Assembly (NCBI RefSeq): GCF_004321985.1
Contig: NZ_SCQN01000022.1
Coordinates: 37,607-101,606, forward strand
Length of the DNA stretch: 64,000 nt
Source: Castellaniella sp.
Lineage (GTDB): Bacteria; Pseudomonadota; Gammaproteobacteria; Burkholderiales; Burkholderiaceae_B
Direction: 5' to 3'
How positions within the stretch are numbered: position 1 is the first letter of the stretch; each line of letters opens with the position of its first letter. The notes under the pieces were generated by a model, which was not told where the DNA came from, made no database searches, and saw only the letters and a program-made list of their open reading frames with translations. This document shows positions 34,640 through 42,523 of this stretch, in pieces. The position numbers were made by a program, and so were the translations under genes.

Positions 34640-34682
34640 CACGGATTTGCAGTCCGCTGCATGACCACTCTGCCATTGCGCC
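34609..34682 (-). tRNA. tRNA-Cys (anticodon GCA)
   Basis: 74 nt including an encoded CCA end. The acceptor stem GGCGCAA/TTGCGCC pairs fully, the anticodon loop reads CTGCAAA, and the T arm contains GGTTCGATTCC. A minus-strand TATAAT at 34721-34726 is a likely -10 box about 38 nt upstream. Its 3' end is the integration target of the phage scar. Confidence 0.97.
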
Positions 34683-34820
34683 GATAGGGCTGGGAATAGC
34701 CATTCGCAGCCAAGTCGGCCATTATACGATACTTTCCAGTACCGCCATGGGGTGACCGGCGTATGGCGTGGGAAAAGGCTAAGATGGACCGCGACTGATT
34801 TTCATTTCGTAAAGGGACCC

Positions 34821-35960
34821 ATGGGAAGTACCTTGTCGTTGGTGACGGGCATCATCTGGTTGTATGTGTTGTGGCGCTTCGTCTGGCCAATGTCCGTCGG
34901 GTTTGGGTTCCGGCTGCTGCTGAGTCTGGTGCTGCTGCTCGCGGCAGAGTATCACTGGGTGACCAGCCGTTATTTTGGCACGCTGGCCTCGCCCGAGCTG
35001 CCGCAGTGGATCCTGGTTGCCCTGGCGTGGGCCTTTGGTGTCGTCCTGCTGCTTTTTCTGCTGGGGCTGGTCCGTGACGTAGCGGGTGTTCTGGTGTTCC
35101 TGGTCGCGCGAGGGCCCGGCCGCGCGATTCTATCCGGCGAAACGTTGCGGAACTTCGTCGGGATCCTGGCGCTGCTGCTGGCTGCGGTGGGTGTCTGGCA
35201 GGCCATCCGCGTACCGGCGGTGAAGACGGTCAATTTGGTGCTGGACGGCTTACCCTCTGCCTTCGAGAACTATCGCATCGTGCAGTTGACGGACCTGCAC
35301 ACCAGCCGGCTGTTGCCGGAACATTGGCTGGAGGCGGTGGTGGCACGAAGCGATGCGCTGAAGCCCGATCTGATCGTCCTCACGGGCGACTTGGCCGATG
35401 GCACGCCGCAACAGCGGGCGGATGATGTGCTTCCGCTGAAGGACCTGCACGCCACAGATGGTGTCCTCGCGATCCCCGGCAACCACGAATACTATTCCGA
35501 TTACCGTGACTGGATGATTGCCTATCGGGCTCTGGGCCTGCACATGCTGGAGAATCAGCATGTGATCATTCACCATGGTGGTGCGTCTTTGGCCGTCGCC
35601 GGGGTGACGGATCGCCAGGCCAGATCCTTCGGCCTGCCGCCACCCAACCTTCAGGCTGCACTGGATGGGATCCCGGCGGGCATGTCCATCATTCTGCTGG
35701 ACCATCGGCCCGGCGCTGCTCCCCAGAATGCACAGGCCGGGGTCATCCTGCAGCTATCCGGTCATACCCATGGCGGGCAGATTCGTGGTCCCGATTTGTT
35801 GGTGAAGCGGGCGAACAATGGGTTCGTGTCGGGCCTGTACCGAGTCGGCCATATGACGCTGTATGTCAGCAACGGCACCGGCTTGTGGAATGGCCTGGCC
35901 ATCCGTCTGGGCCGGCCGTCGGAAATTACCCAGATCGTGCTGCATGCGGCACACCGTTAG
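34821..35960 (+). CDS. Membrane-anchored metallophosphoesterase
   Basis: A 379-residue protein with four to five N-terminal membrane helices (to about residue 130) and a calcineurin-type phosphoesterase domain facing the outside or cytoplasm. All metal motifs are present: QLTDLHTS, LTGDLADG, IPGNHEYY and LSGHTHGGQ. This matches the YkuE/YaeI-like family, some of which cleave UDP-diacylglucosamine or phospholipid headgroups; the substrate here is open. ATG at 34821 with AAAGGG upstream. It is convergent with queC. Confidence 0.92.
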   Translation: MGSTLSLVTGIIWLYVLWRFVWPMSVGFGFRLLLSLVLLLAAEYHWVTSRYFGTLASPELPQWILVALAWAFGVVLLLFLLGLVRDVAGVLVFLVARGPGRAILSGETLRNFVGILALLLAAVGVWQAIRVPAVKTVNLVLDGLPSAFENYRIVQLTDLHTSRLLPEHWLEAVVARSDALKPDLIVLTGDLADGTPQQRADDVLPLKDLHATDGVLAIPGNHEYYSDYRDWMIAYRALGLHMLENQHVIIHHGGASLAVAGVTDRQARSFGLPPPNLQAALDGIPAGMSIILLDHRPGAAPQNAQAGVILQLSGHTHGGQIRGPDLLVKRANNGFVSGLYRVGHMTLYVSNGTGLWNGLAIRLGRPSEITQIVLHAAHR

Positions 35961-35974
35961 CCGTTGTCGGTCCG

Positions 35975-36691
35975 CTATCGTCGCGCCGTCCACTCCTGAT
36001 AGCCTCGCGCGCGCAGCTTGCAGGCCGGGCATTCACCGCAGCCGTATCCCCAGTCGTGCAGGGTGTCTCGACGGTTCAGGTAGCAGGTGTGGGTTTCCAC
36101 GCGCACCAGTTCCACCAGCGTGGCGCCGCCCAGTTGCTGCGCCAGTTCCCAGGTGTCGGCTTTGTCCAGCCACATCAGCGGGGTCTCCAGCGTCAGGGGA
36201 CGGTCTACGCCCAGGCTCAGCGCCACTTGCAGCGCCTTGAGCGTGTTGTCGCGGCAGTCGGGGTAGCCCGAATAGTCTGTCTGCGACATGCCGCCCACCA
36301 TCACGTCCAACCCGCGCCGGTATGCCAGCGCAGCGGCCAGGGTGAAGAACAGCAGGTTGCGGCCCGGCACGAAAGTGTTGGGCAGCCCGTCGGCCTGCAG
36401 GGTGATCGCGATATCGTCGGTCATGGCCGAGGTGCCGAGTTGCCGCAATACGTCGACGTCCAGCAGGTGATCTTCGCTCAGACGTGGTTTCCAATCGAGC
36501 CGCAGCTCAGCCATGCGGTTGCGGAGCGTAGCGCGGCAGTCCAGTTCCACGCGGTGGCGCTGGCCGTAATTGAAGCCGATGGTTTCAACGTGGCTGTAGC
36601 GTGCCAGCGCCCAGGCCAGGCAGGTGGTGGAGTCCTGTCCGCCTGAGAACAGGACCAGGGCGCTGCGCCGGGATTGCCGGGAGGCCGTCAT
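35975..36691 (-). CDS. queC: 7-cyano-7-deazaguanine (preQ0) synthase QueC
   Basis: QueC converts 7-carboxy-7-deazaguanine to preQ0 using ATP and ammonia, in queuosine synthesis. The 238-residue protein has the PP-loop [15 protein letters not shown] (residues 12-26) and the C-terminal zinc site with four cysteines ([16 protein letters not shown], with a further Cys upstream). Its ATG overlaps the yhhQ stop in an ATGA junction, so it is translated from the preQ1-riboswitch-led transcript. Confidence 0.96.
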   Translation of the reverse strand: MTASRQSRRSALVLFSGGQDSTTCLAWALARYSHVETIGFNYGQRHRVELDCRATLRNRMAELRLDWKPRLSEDHLLDVDVLRQLGTSAMTDDIAITLQADGLPNTFVPGRNLLFFTLAAALAYRRGLDVMVGGMSQTDYSGYPDCRDNTLKALQVALSLGVDRPLTLETPLMWLDKADTWELAQQLGGATLVELVRVETHTCYLNRRDTLHDWGYGCGECPACKLRARGYQEWTARR

Positions 36692-37356
36692 ATTGCAGCC
36701 GGCATGGCATCACGTGGCTTGATGAACCGAATGATGGCGTTCAGGGCGATGCCGTACATCGGCACGAACAGCAGCAGGCTGACGGACAGCTTGATGGCAT
36801 AGTCCACGACTGCGATTTCTCCCCAGTGCGTAGCCATGAAGGGGTTGCTGCTGTGCCAGAAGGCGATGCTGAAGAAGGCGGCTGTATCCAGCGCCTGGCC
36901 GACGACGGACGAAGCGGCCGGTGCCACCCACCACTGCATGTCGCCGCGGCGCATGCGGTCGAAAACATGCACGTCCATCAGTTGACCCAGGACGTAAGCC
37001 GCAAAGCTGGCGAAGGCGATGCGGAACACGAAACTGTTGAATTCGCCCAGTGCGCCGATCCCGTTGAAACTGCCGCTATGAAACAGCACAGAGACAAAGT
37101 AGGAGGCGATCAGCGCCGGGATCATGGCTCGCATGATCACTCGGCGCGCCTGGATCTTGCCGATCAGGCGCACGGTCAGGTCCGTTGCCAGGAAAATGAA
37201 GGGAAAGCTGAAAGCACCCCAGGTGCTGTGGAACCCGAACAGATCGATGGGCAGCTGCACCAGATAATTGCTGGCGATGACGATGACGATGTGGAATGCG
37301 ACCAGCAGGGCCAGATATGCCGAGGCCCGCGATGGCGGAAGAGAAGGGGAGTTCAT
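36688..37356 (-). CDS. yhhQ: Queuosine precursor transporter YhhQ
   Basis: A 222-residue membrane protein with six predicted helices and the family motifs [20 protein letters not shown] and [11 protein letters not shown]. YhhQ (COG1738) imports preQ0/preQ1. The ATG at 37356 follows AAAAAGG by 5 nt. That ribosome-binding site is the 3' strand of a candidate preQ1-I pseudoknot, so translation is probably shut off when preQ1 is plentiful. An ATG at 37392 would start inside the aptamer and is rejected. Confidence 0.93.
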   Translation of the reverse strand: MNSPSLPPSRASAYLALLVAFHIVIVIASNYLVQLPIDLFGFHSTWGAFSFPFIFLATDLTVRLIGKIQARRVIMRAMIPALIASYFVSVLFHSGSFNGIGALGEFNSFVFRIAFASFAAYVLGQLMDVHVFDRMRRGDMQWWVAPAASSVVGQALDTAAFFSIAFWHSSNPFMATHWGEIAVVDYAIKLSVSLLLFVPMYGIALNAIIRFIKPRDAMPAAI

Positions 37357-37361
37357 ATGTG

Positions 37362-37392
37362 CCTTTTTAGTGGATGGGGTGAGGGAACCCAT
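37362..37392 (-). ncRNA. Candidate preQ1-I riboswitch upstream of yhhQ-queC
   Basis: On the minus strand the 5' stem AUGGG pairs with CCCAU (P1, 5 bp) around the loop UUCCCUCAC; an A-rich tail CCACUAAAA follows, and the AGG of the yhhQ ribosome-binding site pairs with CCU in the loop (P2). GGUUC and ACCC match the class I aptamer consensus. The H-type pseudoknot would hide the ribosome-binding site when ligand is bound. Confidence 0.68.
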
Positions 37393-37409
37393 GGGGAACG
37401 CAGGTGTGG

Positions 37410-37415
37410 ATTATA
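37410..37415 (-). promoter_or_regulatory. Probable -10 box of the yhhQ-queC transcript
   Basis: A consensus TATAAT on the minus strand. It would start the RNA near 37403, about 11 nt before the aptamer. No good -35 box is seen. Confidence 0.5.
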
Positions 37416-37559
37416 GGCTGTGTCGACGGCTTCCGGCCTCTGGTGTCGCCAATTCAGGCTTTCATATCCCGGTTTTGTTCTCCCCCTTCCGTTTCGAGGT
37501 ATGTTGTCCTAATCTACACGGCTGCCGTGAATGATTGCGGCCAGGCAAATGGAGTCCAC

Positions 37560-38126
37560 ATGTCACTCAAGCTACACATCATCATCTGCAGCACCCGACC
37601 CGGTCGCGTCGGACCGTCCGTCGCTCAGTGGTTTGACGAGTTTGCCCGCCAGCACGGCGGGTTTGACACCGCACTGGTCGATCTGGCCGATTTCAACCTG
37701 CCCGTCTATGACGAGCCAGCGCATCCGCGCATGCAGCAGTATCAGCACGAGCACACGAAGCGCTGGAGCAAGAGTGTTGCCGCTGCGGATGCCTACGTGT
37801 TCGTGACCCCGGAGTACAACTACAGCCCCCCGCCATCTCTGGTAAATGCGCTGGACTTCGTATACCGGGAATGGAACTATAAGCCTTGCGGTTTCGTGAG
37901 CTACGGTGGCGTATCGGGCGGCCTGCGTGCCGTGCAGATGGAGAGGCTGCACGTCACCACCCTCAAAATGATGCCCATGGTGGAGGGTGTGATGGTTCCC
38001 ATGGTCGCCAGTCATATCGACGATAGCGGCGCTTTCGGCTCGAACGAACTGATCGATGCCTCGGCGAAGACGATGCTTGACGAATTGCTGCGCTGGGCCG
38101 AAGCCTTGCGGTCCATGCGGTCGTGA
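37560..38126 (+). CDS. NADPH-dependent FMN reductase family protein
   Basis: A 188-residue flavodoxin-like oxidoreductase. Phosphate-binding STRPGRVGPSVAQW (about 9-22) and the flavin loop TPEYNYSPPPSLVNALDF (about 82-99) mark the NADPH-dependent FMN reductase/ArsH-like superfamily. Substrates in the family include quinones, azo compounds and chromate. GGAG precedes the ATG. It is first of a three-gene run with the SDR pseudogene and the DMT transporter. Confidence 0.9.
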   Translation: MSLKLHIIICSTRPGRVGPSVAQWFDEFARQHGGFDTALVDLADFNLPVYDEPAHPRMQQYQHEHTKRWSKSVAAADAYVFVTPEYNYSPPPSLVNALDFVYREWNYKPCGFVSYGGVSGGLRAVQMERLHVTTLKMMPMVEGVMVPMVASHIDDSGAFGSNELIDASAKTMLDELLRWAEALRSMRS

Positions 38127-38170
38127 ACCAGGCTGGGCCGTAGTGCCCTGCCGATTTGGGATCAGAACCT

Positions 38171-38524
38171 ATGGACTTGAACATCCGCAACCGGAATGCA
38201 ATCGTATGCGGTGCCAGTAGGGGGTTGGGCCGCGCCTGTGCCTTGGCGCTCGCTGAGGATGGTGTCAACGTCACCATCAACAACTTGCTTCCGGGGTCTT
38301 TTGAGACGGACCGGCTGACGTCTGTGATTGCCACACAGTCGAATTCTACGGGGCGCAGCGTGGACGCCGTGCGGCGTGACTGGCTGGAACGTGTTCTTGC
38401 CGGACGTTTTGGCCAACCTGACGAGTTTGGAAGGACCTGTGCGTTCCTTTGTAGCGATCATGCTGGTTTCATCTCCGGTTTGAACCTGCTCATTGGCGGT
38501 GCTGCCTACCCAGGCACCTTCTGA
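38171..38524 (+). pseudogene. SDR oxidoreductase with internal in-frame deletion
   Basis: A 117-residue frame. Residues 1-35 are a normal short-chain dehydrogenase start with the Rossmann motif CGASRGLGRA; the next residues jump straight to the C-terminal region (NNLLPGSFETDRL, RFGQPDEFGRTCAFL). The catalytic Ser and YxxxK and most of the cofactor fold are absent; about 140 residues appear lost compared with the usual 250-260. The join falls in GVNVTIN, where both flanks could have shared a short repeat. It cannot be a working SDR. Confidence 0.75.
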
Positions 38525-39491
38525 CTCAACCGGTTCGACTGGCAGCGGAGCATCAGGTCAATTGAAAATCGGTCCTCTTCCCGCCGGTAGCGGGGCCTTC
38601 GTCGGCATTGCGCAGCTGGTGCTGTCGTGCTTCGCGCTGTCGGGGCTGGATTCCAGCGCCAAGTGGCTGCTGGAATCGGGCACCTTGCTGTTGTTGGTCG
38701 TCTGGTTTCGGTATGTGGTGCATTTGATCCTGAGCCTGGTCATCGTCGTGCCAGCCAAAGGGACACAGATTCTGCGAAGCGCTCACCCGCGCTACCAGAT
38801 TCTGCGCGGCGGATTCATGCTGTCAGCCACCTTGGCCGGTTTTACTGCGCTCAGCTACCTGCCCCAGGCGCAGACCACGGCCATCGGTTTTCTGGCTCCG
38901 CTTCTGGTATTGGCGGTGGCTCCCTGGATCCTGAAGGAGCCCCCCAAGATCTCACGCTGGGTAGCGACCATCACTGGGTTCGTAGGGGTGCTCATCGTGG
39001 TGCGGCCGGGTTCGGGTCTAAGTCCGATCGGCACGCTCTTTGGGCTGTTGACGGCCTGCCTCATGGCGGGCCAGTACACCGTCAATCGTCTGGTCTACAA
39101 GGACAACGCGTTCAGCACGCTGATCTGGAGCGGCCTGGTGGGTAGCGTCACGATATCGGTCATTTTGATTCCTCTTCTGCCTTCGGTGCCGGATTTGGTA
39201 TCGGGTTTGTCGGTGGGGCAGTGGGTGGTGTTGATTTCGACCGGGTTCTGGGGAGCGTTGGGGCATGTGTTGCAGATTCAGGCGTACCGCAATGCCTCGG
39301 CGTCGTTGCTCTCACCGTTTTTTTACTCGGAAATCATGAGCGCCGCCATTCTGGGTTGGCTGATCTGGGACGACATGCCGGACCTGGCGAGCTGGCTGGG
39401 TATTGCCGTCATTGTGGGTAGCGGCTTGTCGATTACGCTGTTCGAGTGGCGGAGTGGGCACGGCGCCCGCCATCGGCGGGCGCGAGCCTGA
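38493..39491 (+). CDS. DMT-superfamily (EamA) transporter
   Basis: A membrane protein of up to 332 residues with ten predicted helices in two EamA repeats (second repeat from about residue 175). The ALSYLPQAQTTAIGFLAPLLV segment is typical of drug/metabolite exporters of this group. The longest frame starts at TTG 38493 inside the SDR remnant; TTG 38562 is an alternative that would leave a shorter N-terminus. Neither has a strong ribosome-binding site, so translation may have depended on the upstream SDR gene. Confidence 0.85.
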   Translation: MAVLPTQAPSDSTGSTGSGASGQLKIGPLPAGSGAFVGIAQLVLSCFALSGLDSSAKWLLESGTLLLLVVWFRYVVHLILSLVIVVPAKGTQILRSAHPRYQILRGGFMLSATLAGFTALSYLPQAQTTAIGFLAPLLVLAVAPWILKEPPKISRWVATITGFVGVLIVVRPGSGLSPIGTLFGLLTACLMAGQYTVNRLVYKDNAFSTLIWSGLVGSVTISVILIPLLPSVPDLVSGLSVGQWVVLISTGFWGALGHVLQIQAYRNASASLLSPFFYSEIMSAAILGWLIWDDMPDLASWLGIAVIVGSGLSITLFEWRSGHGARHRRARA

Positions 39492-39547
39492 GGATACCCA
39501 GAGAAAGGGTAACTGACGATGGCCGCTTCGTGCAGGCGGCCCGTGGT

Positions 39548-40960
39548 TCAAAACGCAATCGTCGTGCGCAACCCCACAATGAATGCGTGGTTCATGCTGC
39601 GGGTGGGATCGCCGGGGTTCTGTCCGCCATTGGGCCGGACGATGTATTGCAGATCGGGCTGCAGCGTCCACCAGGGCGTGATCTGTGCCGTGTAGTTGAG
39701 TTCGTACACGATTTCGCTGCTGCGTGCCACGTATGATGCGTCGTTGAACAGCACAGCATCCCGGTCTGCTGCCGCCGCATCCTGGCTGATCTTTGCATAG
39801 GCGACTCCGAGGGTCAGCCGGTCGTCAGGGCGGCTGGCGAACAGGCCCTTCAACCCAAAGCCGCCATCTGCGTAGTACGAGACCAGGTTCCGGTTCGATG
39901 GCGAGAAGCCACCGCGCAGAAATACGCTCAGGCTGCGCGCGTCGCTCTTCCAGATCGTCTGGTCCACCACGCCATAGAGGCCCCAGTCGCCCCTGTGGTT
40001 GAGCGGACTGTCCAGGGCGGGGTCTGACACTGGGACGCTGGCTCCACTTTCGGTCAAACCGTAGCGCTGGTCGGCAAAACCATGATCGGAATACCAAGCG
40101 CCAAGCTTGTAGAGGCCTGGCAGGCCCTCGGCGCCCTCGGATTGATCCACGCCATACTGCAATTCGCCCATCCAGAGCGTGCCGCCGCCCAGTGGGAATT
40201 TCGTGCCGTGCCGATTGCACCTCTGAGGGTCATCATCGCAATGGCGACCAGCAGGATCGCCATTGAATGCAGCGGCGAGGGCGGTCAACCTGTCGGTAGG
40301 CCGGAATTTGAGGCGGATTCCGGGGGTAGCGACGGGATATGCCGGACCGCCGTTGGTCATATCCGCTGACATCAGGCCGGCCCAGCCGAAGGTGCCGTTG
40401 ATGAGGCCCCCAGCGGTGGGGCTAGTGAAGAATTCGTCATCGGCGGCGAGCTGGCCGGCTCGGATCGAGAAGTGGTCGTTCCAGAGGCTCTGCTCCAGCC
40501 ACGCCGTGAAGAGGCGCGTGGTGGGCAGCCCGTCGATGTTGCTCGGATCGGCGAGGCTGCCCGTGTTTTCGGCCACGTTGCTGCCCCCGTGATGGATGTT
40601 GAAGATCGTCACGTGTGCTTTTGCGCCTGGCCAGCCGATGGCCTTGTCCAGATCGCTATCGACGGAGAACTCGAACCGACCTTCGTAACTGCTGCGTCGC
40701 CTGAGTCCACCGGAGATTACGTCGAAACCTTCCCCGACATAGCCGAGCGTGATGTCGGTGCCGGTGTCTTTCAGCGCCGCACGCAACCCGCCCCAGTCCC
40801 CCGTGAGCGTATCGCGTTCCCAGATCGATGCGGGTGCTGCCGCTTCACCGACTGTCGCCTGCTCGGCGGCGTATCCGGTGCCGCAGCAGCCCAGGGCACC
40901 TAGAAATACGGCTGCCTCTGCGATTGGTCGATGCAACTTCGCCTTCTGTTTGTTATTCAT
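39548..40960 (-). CDS. OprB-type carbohydrate-selective porin
   Basis: A 470-residue outer-membrane protein with a signal peptide (cleavage near Ala31-Ala-Glu) and beta-barrel composition ending in phenylalanine (TTIAF). WERDTLTGDWGGLRAAL near the N-terminus and the VVDQTIW and YADGGFGLKG segments are OprB hallmarks. OprB porins pass sugars and small solutes. It is transcribed away from fbpABC, and a Fur-box-like site lies about 110 nt upstream, so iron control is possible. Confidence 0.88.
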   Translation of the reverse strand: MNNKQKAKLHRPIAEAAVFLGALGCCGTGYAAEQATVGEAAAPASIWERDTLTGDWGGLRAALKDTGTDITLGYVGEGFDVISGGLRRRSSYEGRFEFSVDSDLDKAIGWPGAKAHVTIFNIHHGGSNVAENTGSLADPSNIDGLPTTRLFTAWLEQSLWNDHFSIRAGQLAADDEFFTSPTAGGLINGTFGWAGLMSADMTNGGPAYPVATPGIRLKFRPTDRLTALAAAFNGDPAGRHCDDDPQRCNRHGTKFPLGGGTLWMGELQYGVDQSEGAEGLPGLYKLGAWYSDHGFADQRYGLTESGASVPVSDPALDSPLNHRGDWGLYGVVDQTIWKSDARSLSVFLRGGFSPSNRNLVSYYADGGFGLKGLFASRPDDRLTLGVAYAKISQDAAAADRDAVLFNDASYVARSSEIVYELNYTAQITPWWTLQPDLQYIVRPNGGQNPGDPTRSMNHAFIVGLRTTIAF

Positions 40961-41073
40961 CCGTGCCCTCTTCGACTGTCAAAGTATTTGGTCCCTCGGA
41001 TCCAGGCGCGAGGCGGAACGAAAACGTGGGTACCCATCCTCGCGTGGTCATGGAATGAGACAAAGCTCGAGAA

Positions 41074-41088
41074 TGATAATTATTAACA
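41074..41088. promoter_or_regulatory. Fur box
   Basis: TGATAATTATTAACA matches the 7-1-7 Fur consensus TGATAATnATTATCA at 13 of 14 scored positions; the wider 19-mer agrees at 16 of 19. It lies upstream of both divergent units and covers a plausible promoter of the porin gene. Confidence 0.75.
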
Positions 41089-41257
41089 TTGTTGAATACA
41101 ATGAAATTCTGGCTTCCGTTGCATGGAACCCACGATGTTCACCGTGTCACTGGGCGGAGTGCAGAAACAGCCGGGGTTGATTGGGAAGGCAGTGATGCCG
41201 TCGAGCCAGGAAATGGGTTGGAGTACCAGCATCCGCATTGGACGCTCTCACTTCGGA

Positions 41258-41286
41258 TTGACAGCACAATAGTTAACAGATATTCT
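41258..41286 (+). promoter_or_regulatory. Sigma-70 promoter of fbpABC
   Basis: Consensus TTGACA (41258-41263) and TATTCT (41281-41286), spacing 17 nt. A degenerate Fur-like 15-mer, TGAGAACGATTTCTA, overlaps the predicted start just after it (9 of 14 positions). Confidence 0.6.
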
Positions 41287-41487
41287 AAGTGAGAACGATT
41301 TCTATTCAATTCAAAAAGCGGGTGCCAGACCATCCAGGAAACTCGGGGAGACTCGAGGTGTTCAGGGTGAGTGGCTCAAGGAAATCACCATTCGGCATTG
41401 CCCTCTGGTTGCTGGACGTAACGGAAAGCAATAGAGATGTACTAAGAAACCTGGTCACATTCCATTTATTCGTTTAAGGACATACCG

Positions 41488-42519
41488 ATGAAGTCTTTTT
41501 CTCTCCAAATCGCTGCCGTCGTCCTGACATCCGTCTTTTCGCCGCCGGCGGCTCTGGCGGCTCAGGAGGTTAATCTCTACACCACGCGAGAACCGGCCTT
41601 GATCCAGCCTCTACTGGACGCTTTCACCAAAGACAGTGGGATACAAATCCGATCAGTCTTCGTCAAGGATGGTTTGCTGGAACGGGTTCGCTCAGAAGGG
41701 GAGCGATCTCCCGCCGATGTGTTGATGACCGTCGATATCGGGAACCTGCTGGATCTGGTTGATGCCGGTGTGACCCAGCCGGTCCGCTCGCAAGCCTTGG
41801 AAGAAGCCATACCGGCCAACCTGAGAGGCAAGGATGGCCGATGGTTCGCGCTTTCCCTGCGGGATCGTGTGCTGTATGCGGACAAGGACCTGCCGATTAC
41901 GACGTTTACCTACGAGGAACTGGCTGATCCGAAATGGAAGGGCAAAGTCTGCATACGCTCCGGGCAGCACCCGTACAACACGGCGTTGATCGCGGCAAAA
42001 ATTGCTCACGACGGGGCTCAAGCCACACAGACCTGGCTCGAAGGCGTGAAGCGGAATCTCGCTCGCAAAGCCGCTGGCGGCGATCGTAACGTTGCCCGGG
42101 ACATCCTTGGCGGTATCTGCGACATCGGCATCGCCAATGCTTATTATGTCGGCCGGATGAAAAATGATAAGCCCGGCTCGGAGGGCCGTGCCTGGGGCGA
42201 CGCAATCAAGGTTGTTCGTCCGTCCTTCGCGAGCAGTGCTGGCGGTGGTACCCATGTCAATATAAGCGGCGCTTCGCTTGCCAGGAGTTCGCCCAACCGC
42301 GACAATGCGGTGCGCTTTCTGGAGTACCTCGTGTCGCCCGAAGCCCAGGCGATCTACGCCAATGCGAACTACGAGTACCCAGTGCGCGCTGGCGTCAAAG
42401 TGGATCCGGTGATGGCCGCGCTGGGGCCCTTGAAGGCTGACTCGCTGGATGTGGCTGAAGTCGCCAAGTATCGCAAGCAGGCGAGCGAGTTGGTAGACAA
42501 AGTCGGCTTCGACAACTGA
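41488..42519 (+). CDS. fbpA: Iron(III) ABC transporter periplasmic binding protein
   Basis: A 343-residue ferric-ion binding protein with a signal peptide ending near LAAQE (residue 27-30). The mature part begins VNLYTTREPALIQPLL, and the tyrosine pair in NAYYVGRM (about 222-229) is the classic Fe3+-ligand pair of this class. FbpA carries ferric iron, stripped from host or environmental chelators, to FbpB. It is followed by fbpB (4 nt) and fbpC (overlapping). Fur-like sites upstream fit iron repression. Confidence 0.93.
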   Translation: MKSFSLQIAAVVLTSVFSPPAALAAQEVNLYTTREPALIQPLLDAFTKDSGIQIRSVFVKDGLLERVRSEGERSPADVLMTVDIGNLLDLVDAGVTQPVRSQALEEAIPANLRGKDGRWFALSLRDRVLYADKDLPITTFTYEELADPKWKGKVCIRSGQHPYNTALIAAKIAHDGAQATQTWLEGVKRNLARKAAGGDRNVARDILGGICDIGIANAYYVGRMKNDKPGSEGRAWGDAIKVVRPSFASSAGGGTHVNISGASLARSSPNRDNAVRFLEYLVSPEAQAIYANANYEYPVRAGVKVDPVMAALGPLKADSLDVAEVAKYRKQASELVDKVGFDN

Positions 42520-42523
42520 CGTC

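Larger units (their letters stand above)
40961..41487. other. Divergent control region between oprB-like gene and fbpA
   Basis: 527 nt, visibly more AT-rich than its surroundings. It contains the Fur box at 41074-41088, a minus-strand promoter overlapping it (TTGTAT, 17 nt, TATCAT), a plus-strand promoter at 41258-41286, a weaker Fur-like site at its start point, and an AAGGAC ribosome-binding site for fbpA at about 41475. No convincing gene; a 67-residue frame at 41089 lacks support. Confidence 0.6.

Noticed and set aside
41089..41292. 67-residue frame in the oprB/fbpA control region
   Set aside because: No ribosome-binding site, overlaps promoter signals, and has no recognisable sequence features.
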